Assembly: GCA_029062005.1 (NCBI GenBank)
Contig: JAIDQZ010000010.1
Coordinates: forward strand, 1 to 64,000
Length of the DNA stretch: 64,000 nucleotides
Direction: 5' to 3'
From: Muribaculaceae bacterium
GTDB lineage: Bacteria; Bacteroidota; Bacteroidia; Bacteroidales; Muribaculaceae
The translations under genes and the position numbers were made by a program. This document shows, in pieces, positions 39,413 through 49,305 of this stretch (position 1 is its first letter; each line of letters opens with the position of its first letter). Below the pieces are notes generated by a model. That model made no database searches. It had not been told where the DNA came from and saw only the letters and a list, made by a program, of their open reading frames with translations.

Positions 39413-42400
39413 ATGAACAAGAATAAACGAATTTTCGTGGAGAAAAGCGGCGCCTACAGGGTTGAAGCCGACAGTCTCCGTCGGGAACTCAATGAAAATC
39501 TCGGTCTTGACATCAAGGATCTGCGTCTGATCTGCGTCTATGATGTATTCAATGCCGATCCGGCACTCGTGGAAGAAGCAAAATACCGTGTCTTCGGCGA
39601 ACCCGCCACCGACACTGTATGCGAGGATTTTGACCTTGACGGAAAGAAATATCTCGCCGTTGAGTGCCTTCCGGGTCAGTTTGACCAGAGGGCTTCGTCT
39701 GCCGAAGACTGCGTAAAGCTTATCGATCCGACTTCGCAGGCTGAGATCAGAAGTGCAAGACTTATGATATTTGACGACGGCGTCAGCGATGAGGATCTTG
39801 AAAAGATAGCTCACTACACCATCAACGCTGTCGAATCGCGCAAAAAGGACATGACAGTGCTTTGTCCCCCCGAGCGTGCCACTGCATCACCGGTAAAAGA
39901 ACTTACAGGATTCCGCGACATAACTCCCGATAAGGCTTCCGCCTACATCAAGGAGATGGGATTGGCGATGAACGATGCCGACCTTATGACAGTAGTGGAC
40001 TACTTCAAGAACGAAGGCAGGGACCCGAAGGAGACCGAACTGAGGATTCTTGATACATACTGGAGCGACCACTGCCGCCACACCACATTCATGACAGAGC
40101 TCACCGACATCGAGGTTGAAGACAGTCCGGTGGCAGATGATATAAGGACTACACTCGAACTTTACCGTCAGATGCGCAAGGACCTCGGTCGCGAAGAAAA
40201 ACGCCTTTGCCTCATGGATCTCGCATGCATCGGCGCACGCTGGCTTAAAAAGCAAGGCATACTCGACGATCAGGAGGAGAGCGAGGAAAATAATGCCTGC
40301 TCCATCGTGATAGATGTGGATACAGAAAACGGAGGTTCAGAGAAGTGGCTTCTGATGTTTAAGAACGAGACTCACAACCATCCTACAGAAATTGAACCTT
40401 TCGGTGGGGCATCCACGTGTCTGGGCGGAGCGATCCGCGATCCGCTGAGCGGTCGCAGCTACGTATATCAGGCAATGCGAGTGACAGGTGCCGGCGATAT
40501 CTACAAGCCTGTGAGCGAGACCATGCAGGGCAAGCTTCCACAGCGCGTCATATCCAAACGTGCGGCAGCGGGCTACAGCAGCTATGGCAACCAGATCGGA
40601 CTTGCCACCACACATGTACGGGAGATATTCCATCCCAACTACGTTGCCAAGCGTCTCGAAGTAGGGGCTGTCGTTGGCGCAGTGAAGCAGGCAGACGTTC
40701 GCCGCGAGCGACCGGCCGCCGGTGATGTAATACTGATGTTTGGCGGACGCACAGGTCGCGACGGCATCGGGGGTGCAACCGGTTCGAGCAAGGAACACAA
40801 TGTAAGTTCTCTTGAGCAGTGCGGCAGTGAAGTGCAGAAGGGCAATGCTCCCGAAGAGCGCAAGATAGAGCGGCTTTTCCATCGTCCGGAAGTGACACGC
40901 CTCATCAAGAAATCAAACGACTTCGGTGCCGGCGGCGTGAGCGTGGCTATCGGAGAACTTGCAGACGGTCTCGACATATACCTTGACCGGGTACCAGTGA
41001 AATACAGCGGACTTAACGCTACAGAGCTTGCCATAAGCGAGAGCCAGGAGCGCATGAGCGTTGTTGTGGAAAAGAAGGATATGGATGAATTCATCAAATA
41101 TTGCCATGAGGAAAACCTCGAAGTCACACACGTGGCAGATGTCACAGACAGAGGCCGCATGCGCATGATGATGAACGGAGAGGTCGTGGCAGACCTGAGC
41201 CGTGAATTCATCGATTCTGCCGGCGCCACCCGCAAGGCTTGCGTAAGAATAAGCGCCGTCACACCGGAAATGCCGCACAAGACACCGGCTTCATTTGAAG
41301 AGATGCTTTCCGACGACAACGTGACTTCCCAGAAAGGACTTATCGAGATGTTTGACTCCACCATAGGTGCTTCCACCGTGCTGATGCCATTTGGCGGCAA
41401 GACCCAGGGCACGGAGACTCAGGTCAGCGTCCAGAAACTTCCCACCGGCGGATACACCAACACTGCAAGCATGATGGCATATGGCTTCAACCCGTTCATC
41501 AGCGAATGGAGTCCCTATCACGGTGCAGCCTACGCCGTGGTAGAAGCAGTAGCAAAAGTTGCTGCAGCCGGCGGCGACACCACTCGCATGCGCTTCTCAT
41601 ATCAGGAATATTTCGAGCGCATGCATTCCGACAAGTCATGGGGAAAACCTGCGGCAGCGCTTCTCGGTGCGCTAAAGATGCAGAAGGAGTTCGGTCTTCC
41701 GTCGATCGGCGGCAAAGACTCGATGAGCGGTACGTTTGCCGATATTTCGGTCCCTCCGACACTTATAGCATTCGGCATAGTGCCCGTAGATGCAAGAGAC
41801 GTGATAAGCCCGGAATTCAAAGAAGCCGGCGACACTCTGTATCTGCTTGAGGCGAAACCACTTGCCAACGGAATGCCGGACACAGACAGGCTGAAGGAGA
41901 ATTTTGCCACCATACATGAAGACATAAAGTCAGGACGTATCAAGGCTGCATATGCCCTCGGATTCGGAGGTCTCGGCGAAGCTGTGGCAAAAATGAGCTT
42001 CGGAAATGAAATAGGAGCAGTAGTAGAATATCCGGAAAATGATCTCTATAAGTGGAACTATGGAGCGATACTTGTCGAAAGTGCTGAAAAGCTCGGCGAC
42101 GCATATCTTCCGATAGGAGCCACAATTGCCGATCCTATTCTCGACATCAACGGTGTCCGCAAAGAAATATCTGTGCTTAAGGAAGCCAACAGCGCACGCT
42201 TCAACGAAATCTATCCCGATCATGCCGATACGAAGGGAACTGCAGAAAACGCCACTTCGGGTGAGAACAAAACCGTGTGGAAAGGTGAGCCTGTAGAGCA
42301 TCCCGTAGTGTACCTTCCGGTATTCCCCGGCACAAACTGCGACTACGACATGATCCGCGCCTTCAGCCGTGAAGGTGCAGAATGCACCACAAGTGTATTC

Positions 42401-43096
42401 TGCAATCTCACTCCGGAACAGACACGTGAATCCGTAGCTACAATGGCACACATGATCGACGAGTGCCACGTGCTTGCATTCAGCGGCGGCTTCTCACTTG
42501 GCGACGAACCAGACGGAAGCGGTAAGTTTATAGCAAGCGTCATCATGAACGAAGCTGTGAAAGAAGCAATCGAGCGACTGCTGAAACGTGGCGGTCTCGT
42601 GATCGGTATCTGCAACGGTTTCCAGGCTCTCGTAAAGTCAGGACTTCTCCCCTTCGGCAAGATAGGCGAACTCTCGGCAGAAAGCCCGACACTCTTCCGA
42701 AACGACATCAACCGCCACATATCTCAGATAGCCGTCACACGCGTCGGAAGCATCGCCTCCCCATGGCTCGACGGCTTCTCTATAGGTCAGCTCCATTCCA
42801 TCGCCGTATCGCATGGCGAGGGTAAGTTTACAGCGAGTGCGGAGCTTGTTAAGCAGCTTTCAGAAGCCGGTCAGATAGCGTTCCAGTATGCCGATGCCGA
42901 CGGCAATGCCACAATGACGAGTCCATTCAACCCTAACGGATCAACCGACGCGATAGAAGGCATCATCAGCCCCTGCGGTCAGATTCTCGGCAAGATGGGA
43001 CACTCGGAGAGATATGATGAAGGTCTGATGAAAAACATCTCAGGCGACAAACGTCAGAATCTCTTTGCTAACGCAGTTAAATACTTCAAAAAATAA
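39413..43096 (+). CDS. purL: Phosphoribosylformylglycinamidine synthase
   Basis: 1227 aa large type; 'DTYWSDHCRHTTF', 'FKNETHNHPTEIEPFGGASTCLGGAIRDPLSGR', C-terminal GATase 'GLVIGICNGFQALVKSGLLP'. Confidence 0.95.
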   Translation: MNKNKRIFVEKSGAYRVEADSLRRELNENLGLDIKDLRLICVYDVFNADPALVEEAKYRVFGEPATDTVCEDFDLDGKKYLAVECLPGQFDQRASSAEDCVKLIDPTSQAEIRSARLMIFDDGVSDEDLEKIAHYTINAVESRKKDMTVLCPPERATASPVKELTGFRDITPDKASAYIKEMGLAMNDADLMTVVDYFKNEGRDPKETELRILDTYWSDHCRHTTFMTELTDIEVEDSPVADDIRTTLELYRQMRKDLGREEKRLCLMDLACIGARWLKKQGILDDQEESEENNACSIVIDVDTENGGSEKWLLMFKNETHNHPTEIEPFGGASTCLGGAIRDPLSGRSYVYQAMRVTGAGDIYKPVSETMQGKLPQRVISKRAAAGYSSYGNQIGLATTHVREIFHPNYVAKRLEVGAVVGAVKQADVRRERPAAGDVILMFGGRTGRDGIGGATGSSKEHNVSSLEQCGSEVQKGNAPEERKIERLFHRPEVTRLIKKSNDFGAGGVSVAIGELADGLDIYLDRVPVKYSGLNATELAISESQERMSVVVEKKDMDEFIKYCHEENLEVTHVADVTDRGRMRMMMNGEVVADLSREFIDSAGATRKACVRISAVTPEMPHKTPASFEEMLSDDNVTSQKGLIEMFDSTIGASTVLMPFGGKTQGTETQVSVQKLPTGGYTNTASMMAYGFNPFISEWSPYHGAAYAVVEAVAKVAAAGGDTTRMRFSYQEYFERMHSDKSWGKPAAALLGALKMQKEFGLPSIGGKDSMSGTFADISVPPTLIAFGIVPVDARDVISPEFKEAGDTLYLLEAKPLANGMPDTDRLKENFATIHEDIKSGRIKAAYALGFGGLGEAVAKMSFGNEIGAVVEYPENDLYKWNYGAILVESAEKLGDAYLPIGATIADPILDINGVRKEISVLKEANSARFNEIYPDHADTKGTAENATSGENKTVWKGEPVEHPVVYLPVFPGTNCDYDMIRAFSREGAECTTSVFCNLTPEQTRESVATMAHMIDECHVLAFSGGFSLGDEPDGSGKFIASVIMNEAVKEAIERLLKRGGLVIGICNGFQALVKSGLLPFGKIGELSAESPTLFRNDINRHISQIAVTRVGSIASPWLDGFSIGQLHSIAVSHGEGKFTASAELVKQLSEAGQIAFQYADADGNATMTSPFNPNGSTDAIEGIISPCGQILGKMGHSERYDEGLMKNISGDKRQNLFANAVKYFKK

Positions 43097-43097
43097 T

Positions 43098-43195
43098 TTA
43101 GAATTTAGAATTGAGAATTACCCGGCTCGAAAGAATTTTCAACTTTCAATTCTCCACTCAAAAATTCTCAATTCTCAATTCACAATTCTCAATAA
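43098..43195. repeat. Inverted AATTTAGAATT/AATTCTCAATTCTC repeat pair between purL and purM
   Basis: 'aatttagaatttagaattgagaatt' on the left; 'aattctcaattctcaattcacaattctcaat' on the right. Confidence 0.6.
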
Positions 43196-43203
43196 ATAGT
43201 AAG

Positions 43204-44229
43204 ATGGCTAAATCATATGAAGCCTCCGGCGTGAATCTTGAAGCCGGATATGAAGTGGTAAGCCGCATCAAGAAGCATGTGGCAAGCACAAACCGACCGG
43301 GCGTAATGGGAAATATCGGAGCCTTCGGCGGAATGTTCGATCTCGCAAGCCTCGGCTATAAGGAACCGATTCTGGTGAGCGGCACAGACGGTGTCGGTAC
43401 TAAACTTAAAATCGCATTTGCCGTAGACAAACACGATACAATTGGCATCGATGCAGTAGCGATGTGCGTCAACGACGTTCTTGCTCAGGGTGCCGAACCC
43501 CTTTTCTTCCTTGATTATGTTGCGGTAGGCAAAAACGAGCCGGCGGTAGTGGAAGCTATCGTTTCAGGTGTCGCAGAAGGATGCCGACAGGCAGGATGCG
43601 CCCTTATCGGAGGCGAGACAGCTGAAATGCCGGGCATGTACCAGCCGGGTGACTACGATATCGCAGGATTTACGGTTGGAGCTGTCGACCGTTGCAATCT
43701 TATCGACGGAAGCAAGGTGAAGACAGGCGATGTGCTCGTAGGAATAGCATCTTCAGGCGTACATTCCAATGGATTCTCGCTCGTACGCAAGATCGTCGCA
43801 GACGCAGGACTTGAATTTGACAAGAAATACGAGGAAACAGGCGACCTGACTCTTGGAGAAATACTTCTGACCCCGACACGGATATATGTGAAACCGGTGC
43901 TTGACGTAATCCGCAACGTAGACGTTCACGGAGTGGCACACATCACCGGAGGAGGCTTCGACGAGAATATACCGCGCATACTCCACGACGGTCAGGGTAT
44001 AGAAGTGAAGGAAGGTTCATGGGAAATACTTCCGGTCTTCAGGCTTCTTGAGAAATACGGCAACGTGCCACACCGCGAGATGTTCAACATCTTCAACATG
44101 GGTATCGGCATGGTTCTTGCCGTTGACGAAAAGGATGCCGAAAAAGCCATAGAAATCCTTGAGAAACATGGAGAGAAAGCAAGCGTAATCGGAAAGATCA
44201 CAGACAAACCGGGAGTGGAAATCGTTTAA
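43204..44229 (+). CDS. purM: Phosphoribosylformylglycinamidine cyclo-ligase (AIR synthase)
   Basis: '[51 protein letters not shown]', '[14 protein letters not shown]', '[15 protein letters not shown]'. ATG at 43204 is preferred over the ORF-track start at 43111, which runs through the repeat. Confidence 0.93.
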   Translation: MAKSYEASGVNLEAGYEVVSRIKKHVASTNRPGVMGNIGAFGGMFDLASLGYKEPILVSGTDGVGTKLKIAFAVDKHDTIGIDAVAMCVNDVLAQGAEPLFFLDYVAVGKNEPAVVEAIVSGVAEGCRQAGCALIGGETAEMPGMYQPGDYDIAGFTVGAVDRCNLIDGSKVKTGDVLVGIASSGVHSNGFSLVRKIVADAGLEFDKKYEETGDLTLGEILLTPTRIYVKPVLDVIRNVDVHGVAHITGGGFDENIPRILHDGQGIEVKEGSWEILPVFRLLEKYGNVPHREMFNIFNMGIGMVLAVDEKDAEKAIEILEKHGEKASVIGKITDKPGVEIV

Positions 44230-44396
44230 TAAGTTTAAAAGGTTTAGAAGGTTTAATTGGTTTAATTGGTTTAGGTTGTTTAGGTAGTTTAGACCTCATA
44301 AACAACTCCAACTACTCAACAACCCAACAACCTCAAAACTCAACAACCTCAAAACTCAAAAACCCAATAACTCAACAACTCAACAACCCCAATATA
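44229..44396. repeat. GTTTAATTG-type repeats followed by CAACAACCTCAAAACTC-type repeats between purM and purH
   Basis: 'ggtttagaaggtttaattggtttaattggtttaggttgtttagg' then 'aacaacccaacaacctcaaaactcaacaacctcaaaactc...'. Confidence 0.7.
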
Positions 44397-44398
44397 TA

Positions 44399-45928
44399 AT
44401 GAGAGCATTAATTAGCGTAAGCGACAAGCGTGGCGTAGTTGATTTCGCCCGCGAGCTTCAGGCAATGGGCTGGGACATCATAGCCACCGGAGGCACAATG
44501 AAGGCACTCCGCGACGCCGGTCTGAAGATTATCAATATCAGCGATGTGACAGGATTCCCTGAAATATGCGAAGGTCGCGTCAAGACCCTTCACCCGAAGG
44601 TACATGGCGGTCTTCTCGCACGCCGTGACGTTCCGGAACATATGGCTGAGATCGCAGCCAATGGAATCGAGACAATCGACATGGTATGTGTCAACCTTTA
44701 CCCGTTTGAGGCAACAATCGCAAAAGAGGGAGTGACACTTGCCGATGCGGTTGAGAATATCGACATAGGCGGTCCGTCAATGCTCCGCAGTGCGGCGAAG
44801 AACTTCGCTTCCGTCACTGTAGTCTGCGATCCTGACGACTACGGCAAGATAATCGAGGAAATCCGCTCCACAGGCGACACAACATTGGAGACACGCTTCA
44901 AGCTTTCTGCAAAGGCATATACCCACACAGCACTCTATGACAGCCATATCGCGACCTACATGCGCGAGAAAGCCGGTCTTGAAGAGAAGCTTTTCCTATC
45001 TTTCGACCGCGTGCAGACACTGCGCTACGGCGAGAACCCGCACCAGCAGGCGGCGCTCTATAAAGCTCCTGAGGAGGAATCATATTCTCTGCTCAGCGCC
45101 AAGCAGCTCAATGGCAAGGAACTCAGCTACAACAACATTCAGGATGCCAACGCCGCACTGAATATTGTAAGGGAGTTCGACGAGCCATTCTGCGTCGGCC
45201 TGAAGCATATGAATCCTTGCGGAGCAGCTGTTGGAGCCACCATCGAGGAGGCATGGACCAAGGCTTACGAAGCCGACAAGGTCAGCATCTATGGAGGCAT
45301 TGTGGCTATGAACCGTCCACTTACAATTGATGTGGCAAAATCCATGAAGCCTATCTTCCTTGAGATAGTCATGGCTCCGGCTTTTGATGAAGACGCTCTC
45401 GAACTCTTGAAGACAAAGAAAAACCTCCGTATCCTTGAAGTGAAAATGGATGGATCAAAAGAGGCACAGCGCCAGTATGTAGGTATCAACGGCGGACTTC
45501 TCGTGCAGGATGCCGACACGACTACAAAAGATGTGACTGCAGACATGACTGTGACCGAAAAGAAGCCTACCGAACAGGAACTGAAGGATATGAACTTCGC
45601 ATGGCGTATAGTGAAGCATGTGAAGAGCAATGCCATAGTGATAGTCAAGGGGGGCATGACACTGGGTGTAGGTGCCGGACAGATGAATCGTGTAGGCTCA
45701 GCCGACATCGCCCTTGAGCAGGCTCTTGCCTCAGGCAATACAGAAGGTCTCGTGCTCGGCAGCGACGGATTCCTGCCTTTCGGCGACACAGTGGAGCTCG
45801 TGGCAGACAAAGGAGTCACAGCAATCGTGCAGCCCGGCGGTTCTATCCGTGATCAGGAATCAATTGATAAGGCAAACGAGAAGGGACTGACAATGCTTTT
45901 CACCGGAATGCGCCACTTCAAACACTGA
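44399..45928 (+). CDS. purH: Bifunctional AICAR transformylase / IMP cyclohydrolase
   Basis: 'RALISVSDKRGVVDFARELQAMGWDIIATGGT', 'EGRVKTLHPKVHGGLLARRD', 'LRYGENPHQQAAL'. Confidence 0.95.
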   Translation: MRALISVSDKRGVVDFARELQAMGWDIIATGGTMKALRDAGLKIINISDVTGFPEICEGRVKTLHPKVHGGLLARRDVPEHMAEIAANGIETIDMVCVNLYPFEATIAKEGVTLADAVENIDIGGPSMLRSAAKNFASVTVVCDPDDYGKIIEEIRSTGDTTLETRFKLSAKAYTHTALYDSHIATYMREKAGLEEKLFLSFDRVQTLRYGENPHQQAALYKAPEEESYSLLSAKQLNGKELSYNNIQDANAALNIVREFDEPFCVGLKHMNPCGAAVGATIEEAWTKAYEADKVSIYGGIVAMNRPLTIDVAKSMKPIFLEIVMAPAFDEDALELLKTKKNLRILEVKMDGSKEAQRQYVGINGGLLVQDADTTTKDVTADMTVTEKKPTEQELKDMNFAWRIVKHVKSNAIVIVKGGMTLGVGAGQMNRVGSADIALEQALASGNTEGLVLGSDGFLPFGDTVELVADKGVTAIVQPGGSIRDQESIDKANEKGLTMLFTGMRHFKH

Positions 45929-45934
45929 TCTTTT

Positions 45935-47272
45935 ATGGAAATTCATCATTTGAACAGCGAAGCCCTTCCTCCACAGGAAAATCCGCTCCAGTTCCCGAAA
46001 ATGCAGTCGGGACGTGAGGAAGAGGTGCGTCCCGGCAAGACTGTGCTTGTGATCGGCAGCGGCGGCAGGGAACATGCTATCGTAGATGCCCTCTCGCGAA
46101 GCGCCCGCGTGCAGAAGATCTACGCGTGTCCCGGCAATCCGGGAATGGCTAAACATGCCACATGCGTTCCTATCGGTGTCACCGATGTCAATGACCTCGT
46201 GGAATTTGCCAAGGAAAAGAAGGTTGATCTTACTGTAGTGGGTCCTGAGGCATCATTGGCTGCGGGAGTTTCCGATGCGTTCAAGGCTGAGGGGCTGCGT
46301 ATCTTCGGTCCCACAAAGGCAGGTGCCCGCATCGAGTCAAGCAAGGAATTTGCCAAGGAGATAATGGAGAAATACGGTGTTCCCACAGGCTTCTACAAAA
46401 GTTTTGACAATTACGAAGAGGCAAAGGCATATGCCGAGTCCCTACCTCTTCCTACCGTAATAAAGTATGACGGACTTGCTGCAGGCAAGGGAGTTGTTGT
46501 AGCTGCTACTCGTGAGGAAGCAGATGCCGCCCTGCGCGACATGCTTCTCGACTCCGCTTTCGGACAGGGACGCGTGCTAATCGAGGAGTTTCTTGACGGT
46601 CCTGAATTCTCATTCATGTGCGCTGTTGGGGGCAGGAAGGTATATCCCCTTGCTCTGGCGCAGGATCACAAACGTGCATACGACGGCGACAAAGGTCCCA
46701 ACACAGGTGGCATGGGGGCATATTCGCCGCTTCCCTTCATTACTGACGAAGTGCGGGAAAGGGCTCTTAAGGAAATTCTTCAGCGCACAGCCGACGGACT
46801 TGCTGACGAAGGCATCGACTATACAGGTATCCTTTACGGCGGACTAATCCTGACAAAGGATGGACCGAAAGTGATAGAGTTCAACGCTCGTTTCGGCGAC
46901 CCGGAGACAGAAGTAGTGCTACCTCGACTCGAAAGCGACATCTATGATCTCTTCGATGCTGCAATAGACTCGGCCGATCATGAGACCAAATGGAGCGACG
47001 ATGCATGTCTCGGAGTGGTTCTTGCTTCCGACGGATACCCGGGTTCCTATAAAAAAGGAGTTGAACTTGACTTCAGCGGCTGCTCAAAAGTCTACCACAT
47101 GGGCACTGCCATGAAAGACGGCAAACTCCTGACAGCCGGGGGTAGAGTAGCAATGGTGACCGGAAAAGGTAAGACACTTGAGGAAGCCGCTGCCAACGCC
47201 TATGCCGACGTAAGGAAAGCTGCCAGAGAAGGACTTTTCTATCGCTCTGACATCGGCAAGCAAGTTTTATAA
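45935..47272 (+). CDS. purD: Phosphoribosylamine--glycine ligase
   Basis: 'VLVIGSGGREHAIVDAL', 'VVGPEASLAAGVSDAFKAEGLRIFGPTKAGARIESSKEFAKEIM', 'GGMGAYSPLPF'. Confidence 0.93.
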   Translation: MEIHHLNSEALPPQENPLQFPKMQSGREEEVRPGKTVLVIGSGGREHAIVDALSRSARVQKIYACPGNPGMAKHATCVPIGVTDVNDLVEFAKEKKVDLTVVGPEASLAAGVSDAFKAEGLRIFGPTKAGARIESSKEFAKEIMEKYGVPTGFYKSFDNYEEAKAYAESLPLPTVIKYDGLAAGKGVVVAATREEADAALRDMLLDSAFGQGRVLIEEFLDGPEFSFMCAVGGRKVYPLALAQDHKRAYDGDKGPNTGGMGAYSPLPFITDEVRERALKEILQRTADGLADEGIDYTGILYGGLILTKDGPKVIEFNARFGDPETEVVLPRLESDIYDLFDAAIDSADHETKWSDDACLGVVLASDGYPGSYKKGVELDFSGCSKVYHMGTAMKDGKLLTAGGRVAMVTGKGKTLEEAAANAYADVRKAAREGLFYRSDIGKQVL

Positions 47273-47342
47273 ATCATAAAAAATAATTGAGAATTGAGAA
47301 TTTTGAATCTATCATACATCTTTGCAAATAATTACGGTCTCG

Positions 47343-47438
47343 GTAGGGACGTACGGCTCGTGCGTCCGCGATCCGAAATATGCAAATGCTGTGTATAATG
47401 CCAATTGCTATGCGGACGCACGGGCCGTGCGTCCCTAC
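47343..47438. repeat. REPIN-like element, copy e (compact, 96 bp)
   Basis: 27-bp ends GTAGGGACGTACGGCTCGTGCGTCCGC and GCGGACGCACGGGCCGTGCGTCCCTAC; internal ATGCTGTGTATAATGCCAATTGCTA. Confidence 0.85.
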
Positions 47439-47516
47439 CCGGCTATTGAAATAATTCTCAATTCAAAACTACTTTAGATTCTCAATTATTCAAAATTCTT
47501 AATTATAAATTGCAAT

Positions 47517-48812
47517 ATGACTGACAGATACGGAAGAGACGTGATGCGTCGCGTCTGGACTGAAAAGAATAAATTTGACGCCTATCTCAAGGTGGAGATC
47601 CTTGCCGCAGAGGCGTGGAGCAAACTTGGTGTCATTCCGGAGGAAGATGTGAAAAAACTCTGGGACAAAGCCACCTTCGACATCGACAGGATTAAGGAAA
47701 TCGAGCTTCAGACCCGGCACGATGTAGTGGCATTCACCCGTGCCGTCAGCGAGAGTCTCGGCGAGGAACGCAAGTGGGTGCACTACGGACTGACTTCCAC
47801 CGATGTGGTGGACACGGCAAACGGATACCTCTTCAAGCAGGCTGATGAAATAATCCGTGAAGACCTTGAGAAATTCTGCGAGATGCTTAAGAAACAGGCA
47901 ATACGCTTCAAAAATCTCCCTTGCATCGGACGTACCCACGGCATACATGCCGACATCACGAGCTTCGGCTTGAAATGGGTGCTATGGCTCGCTGAGATGA
48001 AACGCAACGTGGAGCGATTCAATCTCGCTGCCGCAGGGGTTGAGGTAGGCAAACTGAGCGGTGCCGTTGGTAACTTCGCAAACATCCCTCCGTTTATTCA
48101 GGATTATGTATGCGAACACCTCGGCATCAACTCCGCTGACGTTTCCACACAGGTGATACAGCGCGACCGCCATGCCTACTATATGGCTACACTCGCCGTG
48201 ATAGCATCCTCGCTTGAACAGATGGCAATGGAAGTGCGCAACCTTCAGCGCACCGAGGTGCATGAAGTGGAAGAGGCATTCGGCAAAGGACAGAAGGGAT
48301 CGAGTGCCATGCCCCATAAGCGCAATCCGATCGGCAGCGAGAATATATGCGGCTGTGCCCGCGTGATGCGCGGATATATGGCAACTGCATATGAAAACGT
48401 CGCACTCTGGCATGAGCGTGACATTTCCCACTCAGCCACCGAACGCATCATCATGCCAGACGCCACGATCCTTCTCGACTATATGCTCAACCGCATGATG
48501 GGTATTCTTGAAAATCTGACCATCTTCGAAGACAAGATGAAGGCGGATATCTATATGACCAATGGCGTCATCTTCGCCCAGCGCGTCATGAACGCCCTGA
48601 TCGGCAAAGGTTGGGTTCGCGAACAGGCTTATGACACCGTGCAACCGGTAGCCATGAAAGCAATGGCAACCGGAAGCAACTACCAAGACCTCCTTCTCCA
48701 GACCCCGGCAGTCATGGAAATGCTGACTCCCGAAGAACTCGAAGCATGCTTCACTCTCGATTACTATCTCAAGAACGTCGATTACATCTACAAAAGAAAC
48801 AAAGTTGAATAA
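47517..48812 (+). CDS. purB: Adenylosuccinate lyase
   Basis: '[36 protein letters not shown]', '[20 protein letters not shown]'. Confidence 0.95.
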   Translation: MTDRYGRDVMRRVWTEKNKFDAYLKVEILAAEAWSKLGVIPEEDVKKLWDKATFDIDRIKEIELQTRHDVVAFTRAVSESLGEERKWVHYGLTSTDVVDTANGYLFKQADEIIREDLEKFCEMLKKQAIRFKNLPCIGRTHGIHADITSFGLKWVLWLAEMKRNVERFNLAAAGVEVGKLSGAVGNFANIPPFIQDYVCEHLGINSADVSTQVIQRDRHAYYMATLAVIASSLEQMAMEVRNLQRTEVHEVEEAFGKGQKGSSAMPHKRNPIGSENICGCARVMRGYMATAYENVALWHERDISHSATERIIMPDATILLDYMLNRMMGILENLTIFEDKMKADIYMTNGVIFAQRVMNALIGKGWVREQAYDTVQPVAMKAMATGSNYQDLLLQTPAVMEMLTPEELEACFTLDYYLKNVDYIYKRNKVE

Positions 48813-48842
48813 TTTTGAATTTTGAATTTTGAATTTAGAATT

Positions 48843-49232
48843 ATGGGAAAGAGAGAAGACAATGTTGTTCTTACAAAAGCAATGGATTTCGCTGTGAGGA
48901 TTGTAAAACTTTGCAAATATCTTTCTACTGAAAAGAAAGAATATGTACTTTCCAAACAACTCTTAAGATGTGGAACATCCATTGGAGCAAATCTTTATGA
49001 AGCAAACGAAGGCTTCTCTGATAAGGATTTCCAATACAAGATATATATATCTTTAAAAGAAGCAAGAGAAACTGAATATTGGCTGGAACTTATGTTTCGG
49101 ACTGACTATATAAGTCACAAGGAATATGAGAGCATAAATGCAGACTGCGTAGAATTGCTCAAACTTCTTGTAAGCATAACTAAAACTTTGAATAGTAAGA
49201 CATCTGACCCGGAAACAAATTATTTATTCTGA
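48843..49232 (+). CDS. Second four helix bundle protein (S23/IVP-like), divergent from the first
   Basis: 'LTKAMDFAVRIVKLCKYLSTEKKEYVLSKQLLRCGTSIGANLYEANEGFSDKDFQYKIYISLKEARETEYWLELMFRTDYI'; flanked by inverted TTGAATTT/AAATTC repeats (48805-48842 and 49249-49303). Confidence 0.83.
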   Translation: MGKREDNVVLTKAMDFAVRIVKLCKYLSTEKKEYVLSKQLLRCGTSIGANLYEANEGFSDKDFQYKIYISLKEARETEYWLELMFRTDYISHKEYESINADCVELLKLLVSITKTLNSKTSDPETNYLF

Positions 49233-49305
49233 ATTCAATCAACACGTGATTCAAAATATTCAATTAGAATAATTCAAAATTCTAAATTAAAAATTCTAAA
49301 TTATC

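Noticed and set aside
40639-41412. 257-aa minus-strand ORF opposite purL
   Set aside because: Antisense Ser/Pro-rich shadow ORF; purL is unambiguous.
43111-43203. ORF-track start of purM at 43111
   Set aside because: The extension translates the AATTCTCAATT repeat ([22 protein letters not shown]); ATG 43204 is the natural start.
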